Assembly (NCBI GenBank): GCA_965195225.1
Contig: CBDAFL010000085.1
Location: 62,001 to 126,000 of the forward strand
Direction of reading: 5' to 3'
From: JAHIKV01 sp965195225
GTDB lineage: Bacteria > Planctomycetota > Planctomycetia > Pirellulales > Thermoguttaceae
Length of the DNA stretch: 64,000 nucleotides
The stretch's first letter is position 1. The number at the start of each line of letters is the position of its first letter. Below the pieces are notes generated by a model that worked only from the letters and a program-made list of their open reading frames with translations, had not been told where the DNA came from and ran no database searches. The translations under genes were made by a program, and so were the position numbers. Shown piece after piece: positions 1-7,617 of this stretch.

Positions 1-1
1 T

Positions 2-1177
2 CTGCGGGCTTTTCAGGACGATCAGGGCAACTGGTATCTCAACGGCGTTAAGCGGTTCATCACCAACGGCTGCGGCGAAATCCTGCTGGTGCTGGCCCGT
101 AGCGAGCCGGAAATCGCCGACGGACGCGGCCTCAGCCTGCTCATCGCCGAGCGGGACGAGCGGGTAAAGGTCCGCCACCTGGAGGATAAGCTGGGTATCC
201 ACGGCTCGCCCACCTGCGAGTTGGTCTTCGACAACATGCCTTGCCGGCTGATCGGCGAGCGGCAGCGGGGATTGATTACTTACGTCATGGCGATGATGAA
301 CGGCGCGAGGGTAGGTATCGCCGCCCAATCGCTGGGTATCGCCGAAGCGGCCTATCGCATGGCGCGGACCTACGCCCACACCCGCCAGCAGTTTGGCGGA
401 CCGATCGAGCGGTTGCCCGCCGTGGCCGAAATGGTCACCGACATGAAGGTCGATATCGAGGCGGCCCGGGCCTTGGCCTACGAGACCGCGCGGGTCTGCG
501 ATCACGATCAAAACAATCTCCGCGTCTTGGAAATGGGGCCGGAGTTGGACAAGGACGAGAAAAAACGCCGCAAGCAGTTGTCCCGGGCGCTGAAGCGAAT
601 GAACGGCATGTTGACGCCCATGAGCAAGTATCACTGCTCCGAGATGTGCATCCGCGTGGCCCACAACGCCATCCAGGTGCTCGGCGGCTCCGGCTTCATC
701 AAGGACTACGCCGCCGAACGTCACGCCCGCGACGCCCGGATCACCACCATCTACGAAGGGACCAGCCAGTTGCAGGTCGTGGCGGCGGTGCGCGGGGTCA
801 CCTCCGGCTCGTTGGACACCTGGTCCGAGGAGCACGAAAAACGCACTTACGACGACCCCATGCTCGAAGAGTTGAAGCAGAAGCTCATCGAAGCGCGGCA
901 GCTTATCGCCGAGGCCATAACGCTTGTCAAATCGAAGAGCACGTCGTATCTCGATCTCTCCGGCCGTCGTTTGGTCGATTCGGCCCTCACGGTCATTTGC
1001 GGCCATCTGCTGCTTGCTCAAGGCGTCGCGGACGAGCGAAAGAAGCGAGTTGCCCGACGTTTCATCGAGCGTGGATTGTCCGTGTTGCGGATGAACTGCG
1101 ACCAGATTCACGCCGGCGACATGTCTCCGCTGGAGGAATACTCCGTTCTGGCCGGCCCGGTTCCGGCGACGGTGTAA
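2..1177 (+). CDS. Acyl-CoA dehydrogenase, 3' part (5' end outside window)
   Basis: The reading frame is open from base 2 and begins inside the protein. The first residues (WYLNGVKRFITNG) match the middle-domain motif of acyl-CoA dehydrogenases, which oxidise acyl-CoA to enoyl-CoA with FAD and pass electrons to ETF. The C-terminal helical domain carries GGSGFIKDYAAERHARDARI and IYEGTSQLQ; the Glu of IYEGT (codon 755-757) is the usual catalytic base. About 130 residues follow this motif, longer than in MCAD-type enzymes and like the long-chain or extended subfamily. An ATG at 89 is internal, not the start. The substrate chain length cannot be told from this fragment. Confidence 0.93.
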   Translation: MRAFQDDQGNWYLNGVKRFITNGCGEILLVLARSEPEIADGRGLSLLIAERDERVKVRHLEDKLGIHGSPTCELVFDNMPCRLIGERQRGLITYVMAMMNGARVGIAAQSLGIAEAAYRMARTYAHTRQQFGGPIERLPAVAEMVTDMKVDIEAARALAYETARVCDHDQNNLRVLEMGPELDKDEKKRRKQLSRALKRMNGMLTPMSKYHCSEMCIRVAHNAIQVLGGSGFIKDYAAERHARDARITTIYEGTSQLQVVAAVRGVTSGSLDTWSEEHEKRTYDDPMLEELKQKLIEARQLIAEAITLVKSKSTSYLDLSGRRLVDSALTVICGHLLLAQGVADERKKRVARRFIERGLSVLRMNCDQIHAGDMSPLEEYSVLAGPVPATV

Positions 1178-1204
1178 GCGGGTGTTTTGAAATTGCCGCA
1201 TTTA

Positions 1205-1238
1205 GCCCCGGGTGAATACACCCGGGGCAAGCGTTTTT
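1205..1238 (+). terminator. Hairpin + T-run, family A repeat copy 1
   Basis: A perfect 10-bp inverted repeat with an AATA loop (GCCCCGGGTG/CACCCGGGGC, 1205-1228) is followed by a run of T, as in an intrinsic terminator. It lies 27 bp after the acyl-CoA dehydrogenase stop. The same hairpin occurs at 5814-5837 and 46722-46745, so this is a dispersed repeat that can also act as a terminator. Confidence 0.7.
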
Positions 1239-1397
1239 TTGCGGTCAACATCGCCCGCTACACTCTTTCACACCCACCCACTTCGTCCAGGGGGATTGAC
1301 GGTCCACGCTGCGGACCAATAGACTTATTGTTAGGTGGATACTTATCGATCCGGACTTCTTCACCAATCCCGCACACGAACCTAAATCGGAGGGGTT

Positions 1398-1778
1398 TTG
1401 GACACTATCACGACGAACGTCGAACTCTCCAACCCACGGCAACCGCAACTACACCCCCTGGAGGTTTCCGCATTGGTCGATACCGGCGCGATGACCATCT
1501 GCATACCCGAACACGTTGCCCTCCAGTTGCAACTGCCGGAGATTGAGAAACGCGAAGTGACGACGGCCGACGAGCGTTCCCATCTGGTGCCTTACGTTGG
1601 TCCGATCCAAATCCGCTTTCAGAACCGCACCTGTTTCACCGGCGCTCTCGTGCTGGGCGACACGGTGCTGCTGGGCGCCGTTCCGATGGAAGACATGGAC
1701 CTGGTCATCTCCCCGTCCCGTCAAACCATCGTGGTGAACCCGAAGAGTCCCAACATTCCGTCGGCAGTGGTGAAGTAG
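1398..1778 (+). CDS. Retropepsin-like (clan AA) aspartyl protease domain protein
   Basis: This 126-residue protein contains ALVDTGAMTICIP near residues 29-41, the D-T/S-G catalytic loop of single-domain retropepsin-like aspartyl proteases. Hydrophobic strands follow (GALVLGDTVLLGAVPMEDMDLVI), as in the family's flap and C-terminal region. Such small proteins act as dimers. No signal peptide is visible. The start is a TTG at 1398, preceded by CGGAGG about 5 bases upstream; no ATG fits. It sits 30 bp upstream of the next gene on the same strand, so co-transcription is possible. The natural substrate is unknown. Confidence 0.75.
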   Translation: MDTITTNVELSNPRQPQLHPLEVSALVDTGAMTICIPEHVALQLQLPEIEKREVTTADERSHLVPYVGPIQIRFQNRTCFTGALVLGDTVLLGAVPMEDMDLVISPSRQTIVVNPKSPNIPSAVVK

Positions 1779-1808
1779 ACTGGCGACGAACTGTGGAGGT
1801 ACACGAAT

Positions 1809-2363
1809 ATGAAGCCGCTGTTCACATTACATGCTGGTGAGTACCTGGTAGGCTCGCACATTGAACGTTGTTACCGACAATGGAACGTCTGGGTTCCATC
1901 GAAGGATACGGGAATTGATCTGCTTGTAACCGATTCCCAAAACCGCAAAGCGGTCTCTCTTCAAGTGAAGTTCTCAAAGGATTTCAGTCCCACGACCCGC
2001 CGCAAGTCTTCGATCAAGGACCATCTTATGGCCAGAGGCTGGTGGACCCTCAATGAGAAGAAGATACGGGAGTCCAAAGCTGACTTCTGGGTGTTCGTTT
2101 TGCGGTCGTTTCTCGAACATCGGACAAGTTTCATCATCATTCCGCAGAAGGAGCTTTTGCCGCGACTGCGAGGTATCCACGATTCTGGCGGCAAAAGGAT
2201 ATTCTCATACCTTTGCGTCACGAAGTCGAAACGATGCTGGGAGACCAGGCTACTGAAGAATGATGATCTGAAAGAAATTGTCAAGGATCGCTTCTCCGAT
2301 GAACGGCGGGACTTCAGTATCTTCCTTAATGCTTGGGGTCAGATCGAGAAAAACCTTAAATGA
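1809..2363 (+). CDS. Predicted PD-(D/E)XK-like nuclease-fold protein
   Basis: This is a 184-residue protein of unassigned family. Its first 60 residues show a pattern typical of the restriction-endonuclease-like fold: E11 and E19 in a helix (HAGEYLVGSHIER), D37 in TGIDLLV, and Q52-x-K54 in SLQVKFS. The rest (residues 60-184) is rich in charged and aromatic residues and is not recognised. GGAGG at 1794-1798 lies at normal distance from the ATG. The gene is visibly AT-richer than its neighbours, suggesting acquisition. It may be a solitary nuclease or part of an incomplete restriction or defence locus; no methylase lies next to it. Confidence 0.55.
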   Translation: MKPLFTLHAGEYLVGSHIERCYRQWNVWVPSKDTGIDLLVTDSQNRKAVSLQVKFSKDFSPTTRRKSSIKDHLMARGWWTLNEKKIRESKADFWVFVLRSFLEHRTSFIIIPQKELLPRLRGIHDSGGKRIFSYLCVTKSKRCWETRLLKNDDLKEIVKDRFSDERRDFSIFLNAWGQIEKNLK

Positions 2364-2496
2364 GCATTGAACGCAGCATTGTTCCGATGGCATGCTATGA
2401 GGAACGAAGGGCGTGGGCGGGGCTCGCGCCACGCCCATCGCTTCGCTCTGGGTCGTGCCACCCAGTATCGCCCGACGAACTTTTTGGAAACGAGCC

Positions 2497-2670
2497 ATGA
2501 AAGACCCCATCGTGGCCGAGGTGCGAAAACACCGCATGGAACACGCCAAGCGGTTCAATTTCGATCTCGCTCTGATCTGCGAGGATCTGCGCAAACACGA
2601 AGCCGGACTCGGCGACCGCCTGGTCCGTCCTCACCCCAAACGTACCCATCGCGGGAAGAGATCGGGATGA
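2497..2670 (+). CDS. Small conserved-looking protein (57 aa)
   Basis: This short protein begins MKDPIVAEVRKHRMEHAKRF, followed by NFDLALICEDLRKHEAGL. The layout (xDPIVxEVRxxR...F..Dl..I..Dlr..E) recalls small proteins common in cyanobacterial and planctomycete genomes, often found near toxin-antitoxin genes. A longer upstream extension in the same frame reads through low-complexity sequence and is probably not translated, so the ATG at 2497 was chosen. A helical structure is likely. The function is unknown and no partner toxin is adjacent. Confidence 0.5.
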   Translation: MKDPIVAEVRKHRMEHAKRFNFDLALICEDLRKHEAGLGDRLVRPHPKRTHRGKRSG

Positions 2671-2754
2671 AATGTAGGATATAGGATTGATAATTCGCGG
2701 CAGGCCCCCTATTATTCTATATCTCGCGTACAACATCCTGTATTCCACATTCTC

Positions 2755-3525
2755 ATGGGCATGTTTTCCGACAAGATCGGGCTGGCGATGGGCGTGGCCA
2801 ACGAGCGGAGCATCGCTTGGGCCATCGGCCGGGCACTGCTGGCCGAAGGGGCCGAACTGGCCTTTACACACCTCCCAGGCCCCTCCAGCCAGCGCCGCGT
2901 TGCGGAACTCGTCGCGCCGCACGAGCCGAAAATCGTGCTCCCCTGCGACGTGCGAAAGGACGCCGACATTGCCCGGGTGTTCGACGAGATACGCGAGGTT
3001 TACGGCCGGCTCGATCTGCTGGTCCACTCGATCGCCTTCGCCCCGCCCCAGGAGCTAGGCGAACCCTACGTCGAAATGAGCCGCGAGGGCTGGCACCTGG
3101 CGATGGACATCAGCGTCTACAGTCTGGTGGCCGCGTGCAGGGCGGCGGCGCCGCTGATGGCCGACGGAGGCACGATCCTGACTATTAGCTACTTTGGCGG
3201 CGAGAAGGTCGTGCCCGGCTACAACGTGATGGGCGTCTGCAAGGCGGCCCTAGAACACAGCGTACGCTATCTGGCCTGGGATCTCGGCCGGCGGAACATC
3301 CGCGTCAATTGCCTCAGCGCCGGCCCGCTGCGCACACTCAGTTCCGCGAGCATAGCGGGTTTTGACCAGTTGCGCGAACACGCCGCTGAAAAATCGCCGT
3401 TGGGCCGCAACGTCGAAGCGGACGAAGTCGCCACGACGGCCCTCTATCTGCTCGGCGAGCAGTCCCGCGGAGTGACCGGCGAGACGATCCACGTCGATTG
3501 CGGTTACAACATCGTCGGACTGTGA
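2755..3525 (+). CDS. fabI: Enoyl-[acyl-carrier-protein] reductase (NADH)
   Basis: FabI catalyses the last reduction of each fatty-acid elongation cycle in the cytoplasm. The 256-residue protein has the FabI-type cofactor motif GVANERSIAWAI near residue 13 and the catalytic set Y146, Y156 and K163 (YFGGEKVVPGYNVMGVCK), matching the E. coli positions exactly. The C-terminus ends GYNIVGL, as in classic FabI. The ATG at 2755 gives the standard N-terminus; no clear Shine-Dalgarno precedes it, and the upstream 60 bases are AT-rich. It is followed 49 bp later by bioA. Linking the two is reasonable because biotin is needed by acetyl-CoA carboxylase, but this is inference. Confidence 0.95.
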   Translation: MGMFSDKIGLAMGVANERSIAWAIGRALLAEGAELAFTHLPGPSSQRRVAELVAPHEPKIVLPCDVRKDADIARVFDEIREVYGRLDLLVHSIAFAPPQELGEPYVEMSREGWHLAMDISVYSLVAACRAAAPLMADGGTILTISYFGGEKVVPGYNVMGVCKAALEHSVRYLAWDLGRRNIRVNCLSAGPLRTLSSASIAGFDQLREHAAEKSPLGRNVEADEVATTALYLLGEQSRGVTGETIHVDCGYNIVGL

Positions 3526-3574
3526 GGGGCGATGTGGCGGTCGCGTCGTTCTTTCCATCAACTTAAACGATACG

Positions 3575-4978
3575 ATGACGGACAATATCCAAGATTTACT
3601 TTCCTGGGACCGCACGCTGGTTTGGCACGCCTTTACGCAAATGGCCGAATACGAGCCGTTTGTGATCGAACGGGCCGAAGGGTGCGTGCTGGTCGATATC
3701 GACGGCAACGAATACATCGACGGCGTGAGCAGCCTGTGGTGCAACATCCACGGCCACCGCCATCCGAGGATCGACGCCGCCGTGCGCGAGCAGCTCGACA
3801 AAGTGGCCCACGTTACGAACCTCGGCGCGTCTAATCCCACGACGATACGGCTCGCCAAGCGGTTGGTCGATATCGCCCCGCCCGGATTGAATCACGTATT
3901 TTTCTCCGACGACGGGGCCACGGCCGTCGAGGTGGCGGTGAAAATGGCCTTTCAGTATTGGCGGCAGCGGGGCGATCCGCCCTCACCCCCGGCCCCTCTC
4001 CCAAAGGGAGAGGGGAGTTGTTGTGGGACGACCGCCGGGGATAAAGATTGTTTCGTGGCGCTCGGCGAGGCATATCACGGCGATACGATCGGCAGCGTGA
4101 GCGTCGGCGGTGTCGAGCGGTTCCACGCCATGTTCCGGCCGCTGCTGTTCGATACACTGCGCGTGCCCGCCCCGGATAGCTACCGTCGGCCGCCAAATGT
4201 GGCGCCGGACGAGCTTTGCCAATACCACTTGGCGAAGCTGGAGCAAGTGCTGGCCGAGCATCATCGGCGGATCGCCGCGCTGGTGATCGAGCCGTTGGTG
4301 CAGGGTGCGGCGGGCATGATTATGCACCCGCCCGGTTATCTGCGCGGGGTTCGCGAGCTGACACGCAAGTACGACGTGCTGTTGATTGCCGACGAAGTGG
4401 CCGTCGGGTTCGGCCGGACCGGCAAGATGTTTGCCTGCGAGCACGAAGAGGTCGTGCCCGACCTGCTCTGTCTGGCGAAGGGACTTACGGGCGGATACCT
4501 GCCGATGGCCGCCACGCTGGCGACCGACGAAATCTGGAACGCCTTCCTGGGCGATTACTCCGAGGGCAAGGCCTTCTTCCACGGCCACACATACGGCGGC
4601 AACCCGCTGGGCGCGGCCGCGGCATTGGCCACGCTGGATGTGTTCGAGCAGGAGCGGACGTTGGAAAAGCTACCGGCCAAGATCGCCCGATTGGAGGAGC
4701 ATCTTGCCCGGATCGCCCGGCTGCCGCACGTGGGCGACGTGCGCAGGCGGGGTCTGATCGCCGCGGTCGAGTTGGTCCAAGACGCCGCCACGAAGGAGTC
4801 GTATCCCTGGACGGAGAAACGCGGACAGCGGGTCTGCGATTTCGCCCTGACCCAAGGCGTTTGGATCCGCCCGTTGGGCAACGTAATCGTCATCATGCCC
4901 CCGCTGGCTATAACATTGGAGCAGTTGGACAAGATCATGGAAGCGGTGGAACAAGGAATACCGACGGCGACCGCGTAG
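3575..4978 (+). CDS. bioA: Adenosylmethionine-8-amino-7-oxononanoate aminotransferase
   Basis: BioA transfers an amino group from S-adenosylmethionine to KAPA, making DAPA in biotin synthesis, with PLP. Diagnostic features are the N-terminal WHAFTQM and the segment GVSSLWCNIHGHRHP, IADEVAVGFGRTGKMFACEH with the PLP-ring Asp, and AKGLTGGYLP with the PLP lysine (K302). At 467 residues it is longer than the usual ~430. The excess is mostly a Pro/Gly/Cys-rich insert after FQYWRQRG (codons over about 3972-4050), containing a copy of the dispersed palindrome listed at 3981-4016. The insert keeps the frame and lies between YW and GEAYHGDT, probably a surface loop. The enzyme may remain active. Confidence 0.93.
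   Translation: MTDNIQDLLSWDRTLVWHAFTQMAEYEPFVIERAEGCVLVDIDGNEYIDGVSSLWCNIHGHRHPRIDAAVREQLDKVAHVTNLGASNPTTIRLAKRLVDIAPPGLNHVFFSDDGATAVEVAVKMAFQYWRQRGDPPSPPAPLPKGEGSCCGTTAGDKDCFVALGEAYHGDTIGSVSVGGVERFHAMFRPLLFDTLRVPAPDSYRRPPNVAPDELCQYHLAKLEQVLAEHHRRIAALVIEPLVQGAAGMIMHPPGYLRGVRELTRKYDVLLIADEVAVGFGRTGKMFACEHEEVVPDLLCLAKGLTGGYLPMAATLATDEIWNAFLGDYSEGKAFFHGHTYGGNPLGAAAALATLDVFEQERTLEKLPAKIARLEEHLARIARLPHVGDVRRRGLIAAVELVQDAATKESYPWTEKRGQRVCDFALTQGVWIRPLGNVIVIMPPLAITLEQLDKIMEAVEQGIPTATA
3981..4016 (+). repeat. Dispersed palindrome family B, inside bioA
   Basis: CCCCTCTCCC-AAA-GGGAGAGGGG forms a hairpin, preceded by CCTCACCCCCGG. Related copies lie at 7592-7613, 14167-14194, 18594-18621 and 30736-30775, all intergenic. 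This copy is translated in frame as part of bioA (PPSPPAPLPKGEG). Confidence 0.85.
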
Positions 4979-4994
4979 CCCATTGCGGAACGGA

Positions 4995-5315
4995 TCATAG
5001 GCCCAATTGCCGCTTGAGCGCCTGCTCCACCTGCTGGAGGTCGGAATCGGACAAACGACCGGCCAGGTTGCTCAACCGGGTCTTGCTCACGGTGGCAATC
5101 TGATCGGCAAGCGCCTTGTTCTGCCGATCGCCCAACATAACGTAAGCCTCGCTTGGATAGAGCCGATCCACCTTGGTCGTCAACGGCACGACCTGGACTC
5201 GGTTCAGATGCCGGTTCGAGACGTCGTTGCTGATGATCACAGCGGGGCGTTGTTTGCGAATTTCACCGCCGATGGACGGATCGAAATTGACCCACCAGAC
5301 TTCACCGCGCTGCAT
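4995..5315 (-). CDS. mazF: MazF/PemK-family toxin endoribonuclease
   Basis: This 106-residue protein begins MQRGEVWWVNFDPSIGGEIRKQRP, then AVIISND, and has VVPLTT further on, the hallmark strands of the MazF/PemK SH3-like fold. R and T in these segments are the usual catalytic positions. Such toxins cleave mRNA at short motifs and are held inactive by the antitoxin. Its start overlaps the 3' end of the upstream antitoxin gene by 14 bases, which suggests coupled translation. It lies tail-to-tail with bioA. Confidence 0.92.
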   Translation of the reverse strand: MQRGEVWWVNFDPSIGGEIRKQRPAVIISNDVSNRHLNRVQVVPLTTKVDRLYPSEAYVMLGDRQNKALADQIATVSKTRLSNLAGRLSDSDLQQVEQALKRQLGL

Positions 5316-5532
5316 CGTAGGCGTCCTCCAACGTGGCTTCCGACCATTCGTGAGCTTCCGCTTCCCGCTCCTCGTCGAGTGCCATCCGGCGGTAGCCGTC
5401 CTCCATGTCGGAATCCATGATCTGCGGACGCACCAGAGTTTCGATGAACTGGCTAATGTTTCCTCGCCCCACGGTCTTGTGCAAGCCGTCGTAAACTTGC
5501 TCGTCGATTGTGATTGTGAGTTTCTTATGCAT
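5302..5532 (-). CDS. Ribbon-helix-helix antitoxin of the MazEF-like pair
   Basis: The 76-residue protein starts MHKKLTITIDEQVYDGLHKT and continues into ISQFIETLVRPQI, a ribbon-helix-helix DNA-binding and dimerisation unit. An acidic C-terminal tail (DEEREAEAHEWSEATLEDAYD) is the type of segment that occupies the MazF active site. GGGAGG is found upstream of the ATG. It is the first gene of the toxin-antitoxin operon and probably represses it. Confidence 0.85.
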   Translation of the reverse strand: MHKKLTITIDEQVYDGLHKTVGRGNISQFIETLVRPQIMDSDMEDGYRRMALDEEREAEAHEWSEATLEDAYDAAR

Positions 5533-5563
5533 AGGAAACCTCCCGGCCCGAGAACACGTATCC

Positions 5564-5573
5564 TATACGTATA
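5564..5573 (-). promoter_or_regulatory. Candidate operator/promoter of the toxin-antitoxin operon
   Basis: A perfect palindrome TATACGTATA lies 32-41 bases upstream of the antitoxin start, within a longer imperfect palindrome (GTATTATACGTATAGGATAC on the minus strand). This position and symmetry suit autoregulation by the ribbon-helix-helix antitoxin. TATTAT or TATACG in it could serve as a -10 element. Confidence 0.45.
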
Positions 5574-5909
5574 ATACCATTCTTGCCGGTAGACTGCAAG
5601 GCAGCCCTCTGAGGATCAATATCACGCAAAAGCAACAACGAGGGCGTTGGGTTATCGGCATGGCATTCACCCCGGATGATCGTCTGCCAACACACATGCC
5701 ATGTCGGAACCTCTTGCAGCACACCATCGGTCATGGTGATTGCCGGCCCACACGAAAAGGTCTATGATTAGCTTGATGGTGTTCGGGAATCGGCTCGGAA
5801 AAACATCTATTTAGCCCCGGGTGAATACACCCGGGGCACGGTCCGGTGCGTCCAACCACCGCTGCCCGCTATCCTCGACGAAAACCAGGTGGTCGGGAGG
5901 CTGCTAATC
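5574..5909. other. Intergenic stretch with family A repeat copy 2
   Basis: No convincing gene was seen. The hairpin GCCCCGGGTG-AATA-CACCCGGGGC lies at 5814-5837. The ~35 bases after it (ACGGTCCGGTGCGTCCAACC and on) match, with few differences, the inverted copy at 46687-46745, so the repeat unit is longer than the hairpin. Confidence 0.6.
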
Positions 5910-6371
5910 ATGAAACGATCCTTCAGCTACCGACGTGTTGCAGTTGCCGCGATCGTGGCATTTGCCGTGGCGTTTTCCGTCCTTTGGTATCACGGCATCC
6001 TTGCGACGAGTCCGTCATACAGGCCGGCCAACTCGATCATGGTCATCGCGCCCTACCGTTACAGCGGGACTTGGGCGTTCGACGACCCCAGCGCGGGTCT
6101 TATCCGCGAACCGTTCGTCGGCGGCATTCCCGAGATGATCGACATTTTGGTGGCCGATATCCCCAATGCGGACAAGGGTTTTCGGCTTACGTTTTCCGCC
6201 CGCGAGTTTCCGGGCTATCAAAGGAAACTGACGTGGCTGCGCGGCGACGAGCAAGGAAATTGGTATCGGCTGGACGGCACGTCCGATGAAGGCTGGATCT
6301 GCCCCGTCTTGTTCAAGTACTATCGCGAGGCGCCGAAAGAGCTGTACGTTAAGGCCGACCCGAAGGAATAA
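5910..6371 (+). CDS. Membrane-anchored or secreted planctomycete orphan
   Basis: The 153-residue protein starts MKRSFSYRR and has one hydrophobic segment (VAVAAIVAFAVAFSVLW), a signal anchor or signal peptide. The mature part has NSIMVIAPYRYSGTWAFDDP, then FVGGIPEMIDILVADIPNA and GFRLTFSAREFPGYQ. I recall this pattern from a widespread planctomycete/cyanobacterial family of unknown function (possibly DUF6717). GGGAGG at 5895-5900 fixes the start at 5910 rather than at the in-frame ATG 21 bases upstream. Function unknown. Confidence 0.7.
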   Translation: MKRSFSYRRVAVAAIVAFAVAFSVLWYHGILATSPSYRPANSIMVIAPYRYSGTWAFDDPSAGLIREPFVGGIPEMIDILVADIPNADKGFRLTFSAREFPGYQRKLTWLRGDEQGNWYRLDGTSDEGWICPVLFKYYREAPKELYVKADPKE

Positions 6372-6406
6372 CCGGCCCTGTCTTCATGAATGTAGCCGGG
6401 CGGAGC

Positions 6407-6446
6407 GGCTCCGACAAAAGGGGCTGAGGTCGCGTGCCACCCAGCC
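6407..6446 (+). repeat. Dispersed repeat (GACAAAAGGGGCTGAGGT... GTGCCAC)
   Basis: This stretch shares the core AAAGGGGCTGAGGT and a nearby GTGCCAC/CGCCAC with sequence at 27115-27145, and in diverged form at 28072-28108. It is intergenic, just upstream of the next gene. Its function is unknown. Confidence 0.55.
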
Positions 6447-6477
6447 GTCTCGCCGTGAAAGCCGGAGATATAAAAAC

Positions 6478-7557
6478 ATGAAAACCACGTTTCTATTTGT
6501 CGCAATTCTTGTCTCGCAACTACAACCTGCTTGGCTGTCAGCGAACGACGGTGTTGACCGATCGCAGTTCGCAGCAAAGCTAAGCCAAGTACATATTGGC
6601 GACTCGGAGTTATCCGTGGCTCGCCTATTGGGCAAGCCTGACGACATTGTGGACCGCACTGATTCAGCAAAACTGTCCAACTATACTCCGCTCGCTTGGT
6701 GTTATGGGACAAGCGGACACCTGACGTTTGCCACTCTTGGATGTGTTTGCTTTGATGCAAACAATCATGTTCGGTTCGTATACGGCAACGAAGGAACTCC
6801 CCCCTCTCGGGATCTGATCGATGAGCGGACGCTTCGTGAATTGCTTACTACTGTCGATAAGATTGGCGGTGTGAGGGGGAATCTTTACAACCCCCTAAAT
6901 ATGATTCGGTGTGTTAATAGACTCCGTAGCGAGAGCAAAGAGCGTGTTCTAGCAGTGATCGAAGAACATGCCAGGGTAGCTTCTTTTTTTTCTCACACGT
7001 ATCCTGACGGGTTACTTCTGCTGCTTCGGACGATATTTGAGGTGTCAGAGGAATGGGGCTATATGCCTCTGATGGGGATCGGTCGAATGAATCCGCATTT
7101 GCCGAATTCAAAGGAAATGTACAAACTTTTTCCGAGATATCCTATTTTCGTGGTCAACGACGTTCCGGTTCTGCTGATATCGGATTACACATGTTTTGGA
7201 TCAGGAGGCCATGAATCCCTCAAGCTACACATGGAGTATTTCCGCAATAACGGTGTGCTCCGCAAAACCCCCTTGCACCCGCCTGACAATCCTCTGCGAG
7301 TCTTTGATATTCTTAGGTCATCGAAAGTATGGGAGGCTTACATAAAACTGAAGCGCAGTGACGAAGAAATGGTTGCCGGTCAACTTCTTCGCATGCTTTC
7401 TGCTGTGCCGAATGCTGAGCACATCTACTCAGCAAAGCTCAACGGCAAAAATGCCTTTGAAGACAGATGGAATAAGTTGACACAAGATGCGTCATCGCTG
7501 AATCTTCGGTGGGATTCGCGAGTCAACAATTATCGACGAAACCACCGTGGCAGATAG
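6478..7557 (+). CDS. Secreted orphan protein (359 aa)
   Basis: A signal peptide is visible (MKTTFLFVAILVSQLQPAWLSA). After it comes QVHIGDSELSVARLLGKPDDI, followed by WCYGTSGHLTFATLGCVCFD; this resembles the start of BamE/SmpA-like 'small beta-barrel assembly' domains, but only loosely. The C-terminal two thirds are not recognised. The gene is AT-richer than its surroundings. The ATG at 6478, preceded by a CCGGAG-type site, was chosen over an upstream in-frame start because it begins the signal peptide. It is probably periplasmic; function unknown. Confidence 0.6.
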   Translation: MKTTFLFVAILVSQLQPAWLSANDGVDRSQFAAKLSQVHIGDSELSVARLLGKPDDIVDRTDSAKLSNYTPLAWCYGTSGHLTFATLGCVCFDANNHVRFVYGNEGTPPSRDLIDERTLRELLTTVDKIGGVRGNLYNPLNMIRCVNRLRSESKERVLAVIEEHARVASFFSHTYPDGLLLLLRTIFEVSEEWGYMPLMGIGRMNPHLPNSKEMYKLFPRYPIFVVNDVPVLLISDYTCFGSGGHESLKLHMEYFRNNGVLRKTPLHPPDNPLRVFDILRSSKVWEAYIKLKRSDEEMVAGQLLRMLSAVPNAEHIYSAKLNGKNAFEDRWNKLTQDASSLNLRWDSRVNNYRRNHRGR

Positions 7558-7591
7558 AAATGCCGGTGCGTCGTGGACGCACCCTACAACA

Positions 7592-7613
7592 CTCTCCCTT
7601 TGGGAGAGGGGAG
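7592..7613. repeat. Dispersed palindrome family B
   Basis: CTCTCCC-TTT-GGGAGAG followed by GGGAGA lies between the convergent genes ending at 7557 and 7618. It may act as a bidirectional terminator. Confidence 0.7.
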
Positions 7614-7617
7614 ACAA

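Noticed and set aside
241..1215. A second long frame over the acyl-CoA dehydrogenase gene
   Set aside because: It is Arg/Gly/Ala-rich without motifs, while the other frame encodes a clear acyl-CoA dehydrogenase.
5525..5767. Small frames on both strands upstream of the toxin-antitoxin operon
   Set aside because: No start-site signal or domain; they overlap the operator and lack protein-like composition.
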